From: Alphaproteobacteria bacterium
GTDB taxonomy: Bacteria; Pseudomonadota; Alphaproteobacteria; CAAHEQ01; UBA3637
Direction: 5' to 3'
DNA length: 64,000 nt
Assembly: GCA_017466695.1 (NCBI GenBank)
Contig: JAFTTR010000022.1
Coordinates: 62,001-126,000, forward strand
Part shown: piece after piece, positions 41,187 to 51,900 of the stretch
How positions within the stretch are numbered: the stretch's first letter is position 1
Layout: each line of letters opens with the position of its first letter
Notes under the pieces: generated by a model
Database searches by the model: none
Told to the model about the DNA's origin: nothing
The model's input: only the letters and a program-made list of their open reading frames with translations
Position numbers and translations under genes: made by a program

Positions 41187-42107
41187 ATGAAAAAAGAAAG
41201 TGTTCCCGAATCAATGTATGCTACAAAAGAGCAACTCTTAGAGTTGAAAAAAAAAGCGCAATTGTTTTCTTTAGGAAAAACAAAGTTGCTGGTAGATGTT
41301 GGTTTTGGTGAACACATTTCTCCTTTTAAAACAAAGGGGCTTGATTTTCAAGAAGTGCGTGTTTATCAGCCAGGAGATGATATTCGGTTGATTGATTGGA
41401 AAATTACAGCCAAACATAATAAACCTTATACAAAGTTATACACAGACGAAAAAGAACAACAAGTTTTTATTGTTGCAGATATGCGCTCTCATATGAAATT
41501 TGCAACAAAAGGTGTTTTTAAATCTGTTATAGCTGCCAAATGTGCGACATTTTTATCTTTTTTAGCAGAAAATAAGAATGATAAATTAGGTTTTTGTGTT
41601 CTGGGTGACGAAAAAATGGATTGTGCGCTTCCTCAAATGGGAAAAGAAACTTTAACAGCTTTGTTAGATCGATTAAGCGCTTTTGGTCAGTTGAGTGAAG
41701 ATTCTTTAGAAAAGACGAGCCTTTTTCAAGCAATTTCAAAAAGTGAAAAATTTATACGTCGTGGTGCCAATGTTTTTATTTTGAGCGATTTTTCTGATTA
41801 TACAGAAGAAGTTGCAGCCTCTATACGTCGTATTTCCAAAAAGGCGACATGCTCATTGGTTCATATATATGATGGGTTGGAAAAAAGTTTTCCAAAAGGG
41901 TACTTCCCTGTTTCTGATGGAAAAGAAATAGCTATTTTAAATACAAAGACAAAAGTTTTTCAAAAGAAATATACGTCAGATTTTGATATGTTTGTATCTT
42001 CTTTACAAGAGTTGGCTCAAAATGAAAGAGTGGGTTATCTTCCTTTGGCAACAAATGAAGAGTTTATTCATTCATTGGCTTTTTATTGTAAGGGAGGATT
42101 GTTGTGA
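41187..42107 (+). CDS. DUF58 domain protein
   Basis: A 306-residue DUF58 protein. The signature EHISPFKTKGLDFQEVRVYQPGDDIRLIDWKITAKHNKPYTKLY lies at residues 45-90. It is followed by a VWA-like fold in which the metal-site motif is reduced (VFIVADMRSHMKFA instead of D-x-S-x-S). Such proteins are client partners of MoxR. It begins one base after moxR ends and overlaps the next gene through GTGA, so translation is coupled. Confidence 0.9.
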   Translation: MKKESVPESMYATKEQLLELKKKAQLFSLGKTKLLVDVGFGEHISPFKTKGLDFQEVRVYQPGDDIRLIDWKITAKHNKPYTKLYTDEKEQQVFIVADMRSHMKFATKGVFKSVIAAKCATFLSFLAENKNDKLGFCVLGDEKMDCALPQMGKETLTALLDRLSAFGQLSEDSLEKTSLFQAISKSEKFIRRGANVFILSDFSDYTEEVAASIRRISKKATCSLVHIYDGLEKSFPKGYFPVSDGKEIAILNTKTKVFQKKYTSDFDMFVSSLQELAQNERVGYLPLATNEEFIHSLAFYCKGGLL

Positions 42108-42637
42108 AATCAAAGAATTGTCCTTCTATTTCTGCTTTGATGGGACTTGTTGCAATGCCTCAGTCTAAAAATATAGATTTATCTGGATTAAAAGATGTTA
42201 TTTTAGGAGAAAAGCCATCAATATTTCCTCTTACAATAGGGTGGTGGATTGTTTTGAGCATTGTTTTTATCGGTTTGTTTATAACTTTTTTATATGTTAA
42301 AAAACGGTTTTTCCCTTCTCCATATGAGTATGCTTTAGATGAATTAAAAAGGATTAAAAAACAAACAATAATGCCTGTTGAGGTTGGAAAAGAATTATCA
42401 AAACTTTTGAAACGTGTTGCTATTTTTAAATTTGGAAGAGAAGAAGTTTCTTTATTGACAGATGATGAATGGGCTAAGTTTTTAAGAACGAATGGAAAAA
42501 ATTTTTTAACCCCTGATGAGGCTGATTTTATTGCTCAGTCAACGTGGATGCCTCCACAAAAAGACATTGCAATTTCTCTTGAAAATTTATATACTCATAC
42601 AAAAGATTGGATTAAGTTTGTTTTGAAGGAAAAATAA
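42104..42637 (+). CDS. DUF4381-like membrane protein
   Basis: A 177-residue protein with one membrane helix (GWWIVLSIVFIGLFITFLYV, residues about 46-65) and a cytoplasmic helical domain (PYEYALDELKRIKKQTIMPVEVGKELSKLLKRVAIFKFGREEVSLLTDDEWAKFL). This is the DUF4381 pattern found in MoxR operons. It starts with GTG overlapping the stop of the DUF58 gene, with GGGAGG upstream. It probably anchors a MoxR-DUF58 complex to the membrane. Confidence 0.85.
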   Translation: MKSKNCPSISALMGLVAMPQSKNIDLSGLKDVILGEKPSIFPLTIGWWIVLSIVFIGLFITFLYVKKRFFPSPYEYALDELKRIKKQTIMPVEVGKELSKLLKRVAIFKFGREEVSLLTDDEWAKFLRTNGKNFLTPDEADFIAQSTWMPPQKDIAISLENLYTHTKDWIKFVLKEK

Positions 42638-42639
42638 AT

Positions 42640-43431
42640 ATGCCTGTAGAAAAAGAAGAAATTTTAAAAGCAGCAAAAGATTTTCGAGATGAACAATTTG
42701 AGGACGTATTAGAAACAAATCAGAGTATCCCGGATGTTGTTCAAGAAACATTAACTTCATCAATTGAAATTCATTCAGGTATATCGGTTAAAGCAACAAT
42801 AACTTATGAATCATTAAGTTCAAATTTGAAAAAAAGAGATTTTTTGATTCGCAGAATTATCAAAAATAAGGAAGAATATTTTATTGATGGTGTGGCGTTG
42901 GATATTAAAGCACCACGTTTTATTCGTGTGAGCCAAATTTCTTGTATAACGGATATTGCTTCAGGAGAAATGTATGGCGATCCTTATGTTTTCTTACAAA
43001 ATGTATTAGGAATTGAGATTGAAGATTCGTATTTGCCTGAGCCAATGTCTGACTTTGCAAAAGCAATTAAAGAAACAAGCCATGAAATAACAGTTTTGAT
43101 GTATTTGGTTGGACTTGATGGAAAACGGGCTTCAAAAGAACGTCAGTGTGTTTTAAAGCATGTGCGTTCAAGAGTTCCATACTTAGCTTATGATGATGTT
43201 CAAATGAATGATTATTTAATTTCTTTAGCGCCAGATAGTGATAGTTTTTCAACGGCGTTTCATCACATTTTAAGAAAAGGAAAAGAAGTTGTTGAACCAT
43301 TATTGCAAGCTGTTTTAAATGTTATAACGGCTGATGGTGAAATTCACGATAGAGAAAAGGCTTTTTTGGCAAGAGTCATTGACTGGTTGAAGCAAGATGG
43401 CTATCAAATTGACGTAATTGAAGAGAAATAA
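42640..43431 (+). CDS. WYL-like and TerB-like domain protein
   Basis: A 263-residue soluble protein. Residues 45-120 (VKATITYESLSSNLKKRDFLIRRIIKNKEEYFIDGVALDIKAPRFIRVSQISCITDIASGE) resemble the ligand-binding WYL fold, though the W-Y-L triplet itself is not kept. Residues 145-260 look like a TerB-type helical bundle, ending in LLQAVLNVITADGEIHDREKAFLARVIDWL with the acidic ADGEIHDRE motif that in TerB may bind metal. It follows the DUF4381-like gene by 2 bases and replaces the VWA proteins expected there. Function unknown; a regulatory or envelope-stress role is inference. Confidence 0.72.
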   Translation: MPVEKEEILKAAKDFRDEQFEDVLETNQSIPDVVQETLTSSIEIHSGISVKATITYESLSSNLKKRDFLIRRIIKNKEEYFIDGVALDIKAPRFIRVSQISCITDIASGEMYGDPYVFLQNVLGIEIEDSYLPEPMSDFAKAIKETSHEITVLMYLVGLDGKRASKERQCVLKHVRSRVPYLAYDDVQMNDYLISLAPDSDSFSTAFHHILRKGKEVVEPLLQAVLNVITADGEIHDREKAFLARVIDWLKQDGYQIDVIEEK

Positions 43432-43453
43432 TGTATTTATATAACATTTTAGC

Positions 43454-43482
43454 TTGACTTTATTTGAAAATTAATATATAGT
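43454..43482 (+). promoter_or_regulatory. Likely promoter of rpmG
   Basis: TTGACT (43454-43459), 17-base spacer, TATAGT (43477-43482), about 42 bases before the rpmG start. Confidence 0.6.
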
Positions 43483-43524
43483 GGACACCTATGGTTTAAT
43501 TTATTTTTTTAGTGGTGGTATATT

Positions 43525-43692
43525 ATGGCAAAACCTACAACAGTTGAAGTTAAATTAGAAAGCACTGCAGGTACAGGTGTTTTTTATGTAACAAAAAAGA
43601 ACCCACGGACAAAAACTGAAAAGTTGAAAATCCGTAAATATGACAAAAAAGCCAGAAAACATGTGGAATTTGTTGAAAAGAAATTGAAATAA
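43525..43692 (+). CDS. rpmG: Ribosomal protein bL33
   Basis: A 55-residue gene, [20 protein letters not shown] to the C-terminal [10 protein letters not shown]. It matches bL33 of the large subunit, with the conserved [15 protein letters not shown]-type core. The paired cysteines of zinc-binding L33 are absent, so this is the zinc-free form. It has its own promoter and terminator. The start is fixed by the family length; GTGGTGG just upstream is a weak ribosome site. Confidence 0.95.
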   Translation: MAKPTTVEVKLESTAGTGVFYVTKKNPRTKTEKLKIRKYDKKARKHVEFVEKKLK

Positions 43693-43708
43693 TTCAATTT
43701 TGGGTAAA

Positions 43709-43739
43709 AAAAGAGGTCGCTTATAAGCGACTTTTTTTT
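43709..43739 (+). terminator. Terminator of rpmG
   Basis: Stem GTCGCT / AGCGAC with TATA loop, then eight T. Confidence 0.92.
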
Positions 43740-43822
43740 ATGCTTGTAAATCTTGGTTATTCTATCGTAGTGATTGCAAAAAACAATTAAAATTCTACAT
43801 TTATAAAAAAGGAGAATTTTAT

Positions 43823-44557
43823 ATGTTAAAGGAAATAGAAACAATGAGTGAAAATCATCCTTGTCTTAAAATAGGGGACAAAGCACCACCATTTGAAGCA
43901 AACACAACGAAAGGATGGATTTCATTCCCTCGTGATTTTCAAGGGAAATGGGTTATTTTGTTTAGTCATCCTTCAGATTTTTCTCCGGTATGTACAACAG
44001 AATTTATTTTTTTTGCAGAAATGATGAAAGAGTTTGAATCATTAAACACATCATTAATCGGGTTATCCGTAGATACCTTGTCCAGTCATTTAGGATGGCT
44101 TTATACTATTGAGGACCAAATTTCATTTCATGGAATTACCAAAACAAAAATTAGATTTCCGTTGATAGCTGATTTGTCTGGTAAGATAGCAAAGCAATAT
44201 GGTATGATACATCCAAATAGCAGTGAGACAAAAACAATTCGAAGTGTTTATTTTATTGATCCTCAAAGCGTGATACGTACTATTTTGTTTTATCCCTTAT
44301 CGACAGGGCGTAATTTTGAAGAATTAAAACGAATTTTAATAAGTCTACAGCTTTCTGACAGATTAGGTGTGTCTACGCCGGCAAATTGGCAGCCAGGAGA
44401 TGATATTGTAAAAAAAGCACCAGATACTATTCATTCTCTTGAAAAATGCGTGTATGAGAATAAAAAGAAATCTGGTGCATGGTTTTTGTCTTTAGAAGAA
44501 TTACCAATTGAGGAGATAAACAAAATCCTCTATTTAAAAAAGCCTAAACCTAATTGA
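43823..44557 (+). CDS. Peroxiredoxin, Prx6-like long form
   Basis: A 244-residue thiol peroxidase. The active-site motif reads HPSDFSPVCTTEF with the peroxidatic Cys near residue 57, and Thr/Arg partners follow in the usual places (SVDTLSSHLGWL, IRSVYFIDPQ). The extended C-terminal arm (STPANWQPGDDIVKKAPDTI and beyond) marks the Prx6/archaeal AhpC-type long form. A Cys near residue 210 (EKCVYENKKK) could be resolving. It reduces peroxides in the cytosol. An in-frame ATG eight codons later (MSENHP) is possible, but AAAGGAG stands 8 bases before 43823. Tail-to-tail overlap of 8 bases with the next gene. Confidence 0.92.
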   Translation: MLKEIETMSENHPCLKIGDKAPPFEANTTKGWISFPRDFQGKWVILFSHPSDFSPVCTTEFIFFAEMMKEFESLNTSLIGLSVDTLSSHLGWLYTIEDQISFHGITKTKIRFPLIADLSGKIAKQYGMIHPNSSETKTIRSVYFIDPQSVIRTILFYPLSTGRNFEELKRILISLQLSDRLGVSTPANWQPGDDIVKKAPDTIHSLEKCVYENKKKSGAWFLSLEELPIEEINKILYLKKPKPN

Positions 44558-44837
44558 TAATTTTTCGTTTGTGAGGGTTCCCATAACTTAATGAGACGGG
44601 AGCGTTTTCGCTAATAATACAGTCAAACAGAAAAAAGGGTTCTGCTTGCCCAGCAAATAATTCATCTAAATAATATTTTAGTTCTTCTTCAACTGATTGC
44701 TCTAATTCTCTTGAGGGAATTTTGTGTAGTGGGCATTTAAGATCAATCATTAAATCATCTTGAATGCGTTGGATTCGTTTTTGAATTCCTCGTTCAATGA
44801 TGTCGTATCGTTTTGCTTTTTCTTCTTGTGATAACAT
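44550..44837 (-). CDS. Small uncharacterised protein
   Basis: A 95-residue acidic, helical protein. MLSQEEKAKRYDIIERGIQKRIQRIQDDL suggests a coiled-coil start; the C-terminal half has ELKYYLDELFAGQAEPFFLFD. No family recognised. The ATG has GGAGG upstream (from ACCTCC in the plus strand), which supports it as a true gene. It lies just beyond the type IV secretion terminator, so it is transcribed separately, and converges on the peroxiredoxin gene. Confidence 0.65.
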   Translation of the reverse strand: MLSQEEKAKRYDIIERGIQKRIQRIQDDLMIDLKCPLHKIPSRELEQSVEEELKYYLDELFAGQAEPFFLFDCIISENAPVSLSYGNPHKRKIIN

Positions 44838-44904
44838 ATAACCTCCTTATTTTTTTTGTGTTGTATAGTATATATAATACATATAGTACAAAAATCAAGA
44901 GAAA

Positions 44905-44949
44905 AAAAGATAAAAAAAATACTTTTTTATTCAAATAAAAAAGTATTTT
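44905..44949 (-). terminator. Terminator of the type IV secretion operon
   Basis: On the minus strand, a perfect 16-pair stem AAAATACTTTTTTATT / AATAAAAAAGTATTTT with a two-base loop (44916-44949), followed by T runs. It starts 26 bases after the virB11 stop. Confidence 0.9.
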
Positions 44950-44974
44950 GAAACATGGAATAAAATCCATATTT

Positions 44975-45964
44975 TTATGTAACTTCTGTAACAGCGCGAA
45001 TGTTCCCATCTCTGTTGATTTGAACGACCCTGAGTTTTTCTTTCATTTCTCGATATGTTTTTTCTCTGTCTGTTGTTGGATAGGAGTGTAAAATACGACC
45101 AATGAATGCTTTATAAGCAGCATCGGGACTTTCAGCATGAATGGTTGCGAAACAGTTGTCGTGACCAGAACCCATCAGTTCCCACAACGCTCCAGCATTG
45201 GATGTTGAAATTTCTCCCCCAATAATTGCATCAGGGGTAAAACGAACAGCAAGGTCAATCACTTTTTTATAATCAAAATTATTGGTTAATTCTGTACGGG
45301 GTAGAACAATGTGAACTCTGTTTTTGTGTGGCACAATTAATTCACGGGTATCTTCAATCGTTAAAATACGTTTATGTGGGTCTAAGACTTTAATTAAGTT
45401 ATTCAAAAACGTTGTTTTACCTGTTGCAGTTGCCCCACTAATTAAAACGTGGTCTCCTCGTTTAATTGAAAGCATTAATCGCTCAAATGGATCATCCGGA
45501 TCTTCAACTTGTTTTAATCTATTTAAAGGTCTCAGTCTTGCACCCTCATCTAATCCGAAGTCACTCATTGAAATAGAAACATCTTCTTTATAAACACGAA
45601 TGGCCATAGCAATACCACCAGTTAAGTCGTTATTATCATACATAACGTTTCGACCTGCGATACCGGTAAAACGGTGCCCACCTGGCAGTGTTGCATACAC
45701 GGTGGGCGTCCCTTGCCCTGGATCAAAAGCATAATCGTAAGAGTTAGCAATAATGTACATAATATTATTTAAAAACTCTCTTGTTAATTTATTGTCTTCA
45801 TAATAGTGCCAAGGGTGTGCGTGACGGCCCCTTAGGCGTAACCAGATTCCTCCAGGAGAATCAACGGCAACTTCTTCAACATTGTCTTGGTTGTACCAAT
45901 AGGAAAGAGGACGTAGAGCTGACTCTAAAACTTTATAAGTATCAGCAATAGAAATTTCTCCCAT
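44975..45964 (-). CDS. virB11: VirB11-type secretion ATPase
   Basis: A 329-residue hexameric ATPase of type IV secretion. The N-terminal domain (VEEVAVDSPGGIWLRLRG) is typical. Walker A ISGATATGKTTFLNNLI lies near residue 178, an Asp box RILTIEDTRELIVPHKNRVH follows, Walker B reads PDAIIGGEIST, and a His box CFATIHAESPDAAYKAF completes the set. It would act at the cytoplasmic base to switch between pilus growth and substrate transfer. It is the last gene of the operon, 14 bases after virB10. The DotB family is an alternative, but the neighbours are VirB-like. Confidence 0.93.
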   Translation of the reverse strand: MGEISIADTYKVLESALRPLSYWYNQDNVEEVAVDSPGGIWLRLRGRHAHPWHYYEDNKLTREFLNNIMYIIANSYDYAFDPGQGTPTVYATLPGGHRFTGIAGRNVMYDNNDLTGGIAMAIRVYKEDVSISMSDFGLDEGARLRPLNRLKQVEDPDDPFERLMLSIKRGDHVLISGATATGKTTFLNNLIKVLDPHKRILTIEDTRELIVPHKNRVHIVLPRTELTNNFDYKKVIDLAVRFTPDAIIGGEISTSNAGALWELMGSGHDNCFATIHAESPDAAYKAFIGRILHSYPTTDREKTYREMKEKLRVVQINRDGNIRAVTEVT

Positions 45965-45978
45965 CTTTTTTCCCCTTG

Positions 45979-48900
45979 TTAAAACAATTTATCCGTTGCA
46001 CCAGTTTTTGGTAAAACAGGAGCAGCTTTTCTTTCTTTAATAGACTTTTTCTCTACCGTATCTGCTTTATATACCGGTTCATTGTCTTTTACTGAATCCT
46101 CTTCAACAGGTGTAGATTCTTCTGCTTCTACATCTGGTGCTTTGTCAATTGGCTTATAGTATTTTTCATCCCCTTGAGAAGAAGTTTCTTGAGATTCATT
46201 TTCTTCTTCTCCTTCTTCTTCTAGCTCTTCCCCTTCATCCTCTTCTGAGGAGTCGCTTCTCTTTTCAACCCAAGAAGGGGTTTCTGGTTTTTCAATTTCT
46301 GTTGAAGTTTCACCAGCTTCCTCAATGTCATCTTCTTCAGAACGCAACCACAAGTCTTCGTTAGCAAAAACCGTTAAGCGAGTTCCTGATGGAACAAAAA
46401 TAACAACAGGAATATTTGCTGCATCTGCTACGAGTTGATCGAAAATGGTCTGCATTGAGTTAATGAAGTTTTCACGAGCATCATTTGCAGCTTCAGTTTT
46501 TGAGGATGTAATGGTGTTACCATATTGATCTTGATACATATCATCATTTGTGGCCATCATGTATGAAATTGCTGATGTAACAACACTCGTCATGATAGGT
46601 TTACCAAATTTTTGTACCAATTGATCGTCTAAGTATGCTGCGATACCACCACGCCCTTGAGCGTCACCTGATGTTGCCTCGAATGTAAACGCACCCCCAT
46701 CTGGTCTGATTAAACGTTGCCATGTAATTTCAAGTTTTGCAACACGTTTATCCGTTCCTTGTTCTCCAGCAAATGTCCCAATTAAACGGCTCCCTGCAGG
46801 AATGATAATATTACGTCCTTTTTCAGAATAAATATGTCTTTCTACAATAGCTGTAACAGGCATATTAGCATATCTAGAATCAATAGAGCGTACCAACACG
46901 GCTGGAATAGCTTTATCTTTTAAAATCATACGAGACATGTCAACAGGATAAGAGGATACAATTTTTTGAATACCAATCGAATCCCAGTTTGCATCTGCTT
47001 TTTTGCGACCCATTGCTTGAATACGTTTATTGGGAGTAATTAAACCTTTAGATTGCATACCTGCACTCATGCTTTCTCTTTTTTGAGAAAGTATTTCTTG
47101 CATTTGTTGAATTTGCTCTTTTGAAGGTTTCATTCTTTTTTCAATAATACTTGGGCGAATACGACCTTGTGAGTCGCCACTTGCTGTGATAAGGCGATGA
47201 TCGATTGTATAGGGCTTACCATTTTCCATATATCCAATAATCATGCCTTCATCATCCAAAATTTCACCTTTTTCACTGACCTTATATGCTTGACCTCCAA
47301 TAACAATCCCTTTTCCAGAAATGCCACGTCCATATTTGGATGCTGCATCTAAGCCTTGTTTTTCAAGAGCCATTAATTCTTCGTCTGTTAATGTTTTGAT
47401 ACCACATCTATCTAATTTAACAGATGTACCACTTACTTTTCCAAGTTCATTTCTGTCTTTATCAAGAATGGTCCCATTTCCTAAAATGTAGGCAAAGATA
47501 TTTCCATTCAAATCCACAACGCTACCATCGGCTGAGATTGTTCCGATTTTTTCATTTTGAGGATTGATAACATCACATCCAGAAACAATTCCGATAACAT
47601 TTCCATCTTTATCCATTAAAACGGTTAATTCACCACCTGGAATTTTTTCACCGGTTAAGGTTGTGAAGTTTCCATCTTCATCAAGACGGCCGATTAAATT
47701 TCCATTTTTGTCATAAATATTACCATCTTTGTCAACTCTAAAGACAACATTACCTTCTTTATCTCTGAAAGTACCGTCAGCTGAGAATGTTCCTTTGATA
47801 TTACCATTTTCATCATATAAAATTTCTTCGTCTCTTGAAATCATGCGGCCGATAACTTTCCCATCTTTATCAACAACGGTTCCGTCTGCAAGAACTCTGC
47901 CGATAACTTCTCCAGCAGCATTTACAACAGTTCCATCAGCTTTTACACGCCCGATAGGTTTCCCATCTTTACCAAGGACTAAGCCTCTTTCTAAAGTACG
48001 ACCAATCACTTCCCCTGTTCTGTGATCGACCACACTACCGTCATTTCGGCTACACCCAATATTGACTCCACTTGTGTCAACAACGGTTGAGTCTGGCATT
48101 GTACGGCCGAGGTATGATCCTTCGTTTGAAATAACGATACCAACTCTTGTAACACGCCCTATTTTTTCGCCAGATGGACTCAGTGCCCACTTATCTGGCA
48201 TGATACGACCAAGCACAGTTCCTTTTGCATCGATAACTTGACCATTAAAGGCTGCTTGACCAACAACTTTACAATCATTTGTAATCAATGTTTGTGGGAT
48301 TAAAGCGCCGGTGATTTTAAATTCACTTTGTTTAACAGTTGCGTTAACAGCAATTTTACCTCTTAATTCGCCCGTTGGGGAGAGAATTTGTCCATTACCA
48401 GCGAGCGTACCCATAAATTCACCTTCTTGTGAAATGGCTGTGTAGAATGGTAAAATTGCACCGACTAAAGGTTCTTCTTTTCCTAAGATTGTTCCATCAT
48501 CTAAAATACGGAATGTTTTATTATCTGATTCATCTAAGATATCGCCTGCTAAGGTTGTTCTTCCTAAAATTTTTCCTCGATAACTAAATGCTAAACCTTG
48601 TGCAACGATACCACCTTTATATGGCATAACGTTGTAAAGAGACCTATCTTGAATATCTGCAACAGCTCCATCACTTAATGCTCTTGCGATCATTTGTCCT
48701 GATTTTCCAATCACGGCGCCATCAGCTGCCACAGTCCCAAGAATATTAGCATCATCATCAACGGCCATTCCAAATGGAACTTTACCACCTGCCCAGAGGT
48801 TTTCACTTGATAAAGCAAATCCTAAAGGCATTTGGACAGCAATTGTTTTCCCATCCATATTGATGATAGATGAAGCTGCTGGTGATTGCCCGAGTAAAAG

Positions 48901-51900
48901 ACCTGTTTTTCCAATAAATGTAGAAATTGGTAAAATCATACCACGAACACTGTCTTTTTCATCATAAAGAGCTCGAGTACCAGAAGTTGTTGCTTCTTTT
49001 TTTCCACGAAGAAGAACGCTACCATTCATAATTTCACGTCCAATAGAATTCAAAGAATTCGACACAGCAGCACCTTGCGGAATTGCAGCACCTTGAATTT
49101 GTTTATTCAAACCAGCAGCATATGAACTCAGCATAATAGAACCTGTTGGTTTTTGTGTCCCAATTTGAAGTGTTTCACCTGTGGCTGATGTAATGGATGA
49201 AACTTTTGGTGCTACAAGATCTGCAACAAATAAATCTTTATCTGTTAATTTTGCAATGATGCTACCTTCAGACATGACTGTTTCAGGGGCAACAATAGAT
49301 CCCTTTATTTGACCTTTTGGTGTTGCAACTTGAGCTGTTTCATTAATAAACCATGCATTTTTTGTATAGTCTGTGTATGCAATGGAGTTTAAAGGAATAA
49401 ATGTTCCTTTGATATCGCCTTTTGCATTGACAATTCGATAGTCGTTCCAAACGTAACCAAGGGTTTCTTTTTCAGTTCCAACAGTTCCATTTTCTTTTAA
49501 CCAACCGGCAAATTTACCATTCGTATCAACGCCAACACCAACAGGAAGAATTCTAGCAATTGCTTCATCCATATTGTTATAAATATAATCAGAAGCATAC
49601 AAAGAACCTTTCCCTTTTTCTGTTTGGATGGAGTTGTCAATAGACATATATCCAAAGAAACGACCCGTAGTATTTACAGCAACACCTGTTTTAGCAATAT
49701 ATCCAAGTTGTTCACCTGTTTTGTCTAAAGCTAATCCATTTGCAGTTAAACGGCCAATAGACCTCCCTGTGATTCCTGTTAAATCTGCGTCAAATGATGT
49801 CCAACCAACCAATTTATTTTGGTGATTTAAATAAGTTCCAAAAGGAAGCATTCTTCCAACAACACCGTCGTCAGATATAGCAATTCCAAAAGGGGTGGCC
49901 TGAGCAATAACGCTTCCATTTTTATCCATAATGGCACCTGTTACACTTGGGTAGCCAAGCAGTTCTTCTGGCCCCATTGCAACGGCTAAACGCTTAAAGA
50001 CACCACCAAGTATTTTGTTATCTGTAGAAATAGCAATACCATTTGGTAATATTTTTCCAATTGGTGATTTTTTCAATGAAATGACTTCGCCAGTGTCACT
50101 AACTGAACCAATTTCTTTCCCATATACAGAGAGAATTTTCCCTTTTGGAATTTGGTATCCTAAAATTTTTCCCTCTTTATTTGTTACAGTTCTATTCGCA
50201 CGAATAGCGCCAATAACTTCATTGTTCTTATTTTTCAATGTGCCATCAACAGCCATTGTTGCAAGATATGTATTATCTGCATCCATAAAGCCGGTATTGT
50301 TTGCAATGAGAGCGCCAATAATTTGGCTTGTTTCTCCACTGATGACTGTTAATTCTGGCAAAACACGGCCAAAGCGATCCCCATCATTGTTGACGGCATA
50401 ACCCGTTTTTGAATTATAGCGACCTAAAATCATACCATCTGGTGAGAAAATAACACCATCTGGTGGAATGACGCCTAAGAATTTTCCATTTGCTGCAGAA
50501 ACAATTCCATCTGCATCAATGGTTCCAATTTCATTTCCATTTGCATCATAAACTTTGTTACCAACAATGGTCCAACCTGTTGGATTTCCGTTTGCATCAA
50601 GAATAACCCCTGAATTTGAGGCGTTTGTTCCTGTATTAATCGCATGACCGATAACTTCACCAGTTTCAATGGAAATAACAGAGCCATCTTCTTGTAAACA
50701 GCCAATGATTTTTCCTTGAAGGTCCATTACTTTTCCATCTAATCGAACACGACCAATAACGTTTCCATCTTTGTTTACAACAATACCTTTAATAGCAAGA
50801 GCGCCAATGGTTTTTCCTTCTCTATTGATAACTGTTTTATCAGGAGTCATACATCCAACAATGTTATTTGAAATATCAGTAATGTTCCCTGAAACAGAAA
50901 TAAGACCTAACAATCTACACCCATCAGCAATGGCAGATGCTCTTGGAATAACAACGCCGATAATTTTGTTTGTGGCATCTTTAACATAGGAATCCGTCAT
51001 AACTTTACCAATGGAAATAACATTGTCATTGATGACAGATCCATCTGGGAAAGTGGCGCCTACTTGTTGACAACCATATCCAATAACACGACCTTTTGGC
51101 ATAACCCCACCGACAGATTTTTTGCCTGCTGAAACAGATCCATCAGTGTTTACACAACCGATAACGTTTCCTTTTGGTCCAACGGCCTTTCCTTCAGAGT
51201 TAACAAAACCAACTGTTTCACCTTTTTCATTTAAAACAAGGCCAAGTGGAACAACAGCCCCAATATCGGCACCTTCAGAATTAATAGCAGAGCCATCAAT
51301 TAAAACTTTCCCCACTGTTTGATCATAGGAGTCTTTGATATCACCATTTTGAAGAACACGGCCTACTGTTTGACATCCTGGAGCGACAACAACACCCATT
51401 GGAATTGTTCCACCAATTAAGTCATTTGTTGGGCTGACAGCTAATCCATTTGGTTTTATAGACCCAATAACGGTTTGTTTGGCATCTAAAACAGTCCCAT
51501 CTGGAATGATGGCCCCAATAACTTTACCATTTAAGTTAGAAACTAAGCCCCATGGTCTTAAAAAACCGATAACAGTATTACTTAAATTTGCAATGGATCC
51601 GTTTGCAAGCGGTTTCCCAATAACAGAACCTTGAGCATTAACAACTGTTCCATCATTGAGCATTTTACCAATGATAATACCATTCATATCCATAGCAGAT
51701 ACAACAGGGACGGCTGCACCTAAAACTTTAAGGTTTGTATCGACAATTGTATCATCTCCAAGCAAACGGCCTAATTTTTCTCCTTCAGCAGAAATAACGT
51801 CTCCATTTGGAGCTATTTTCCCCATAACTTCATTATTTAAATTAAGAGGAATTTTTTCAGGAACAGCAACAGCAACAATTTCACCTTTACTGTTGATGTA

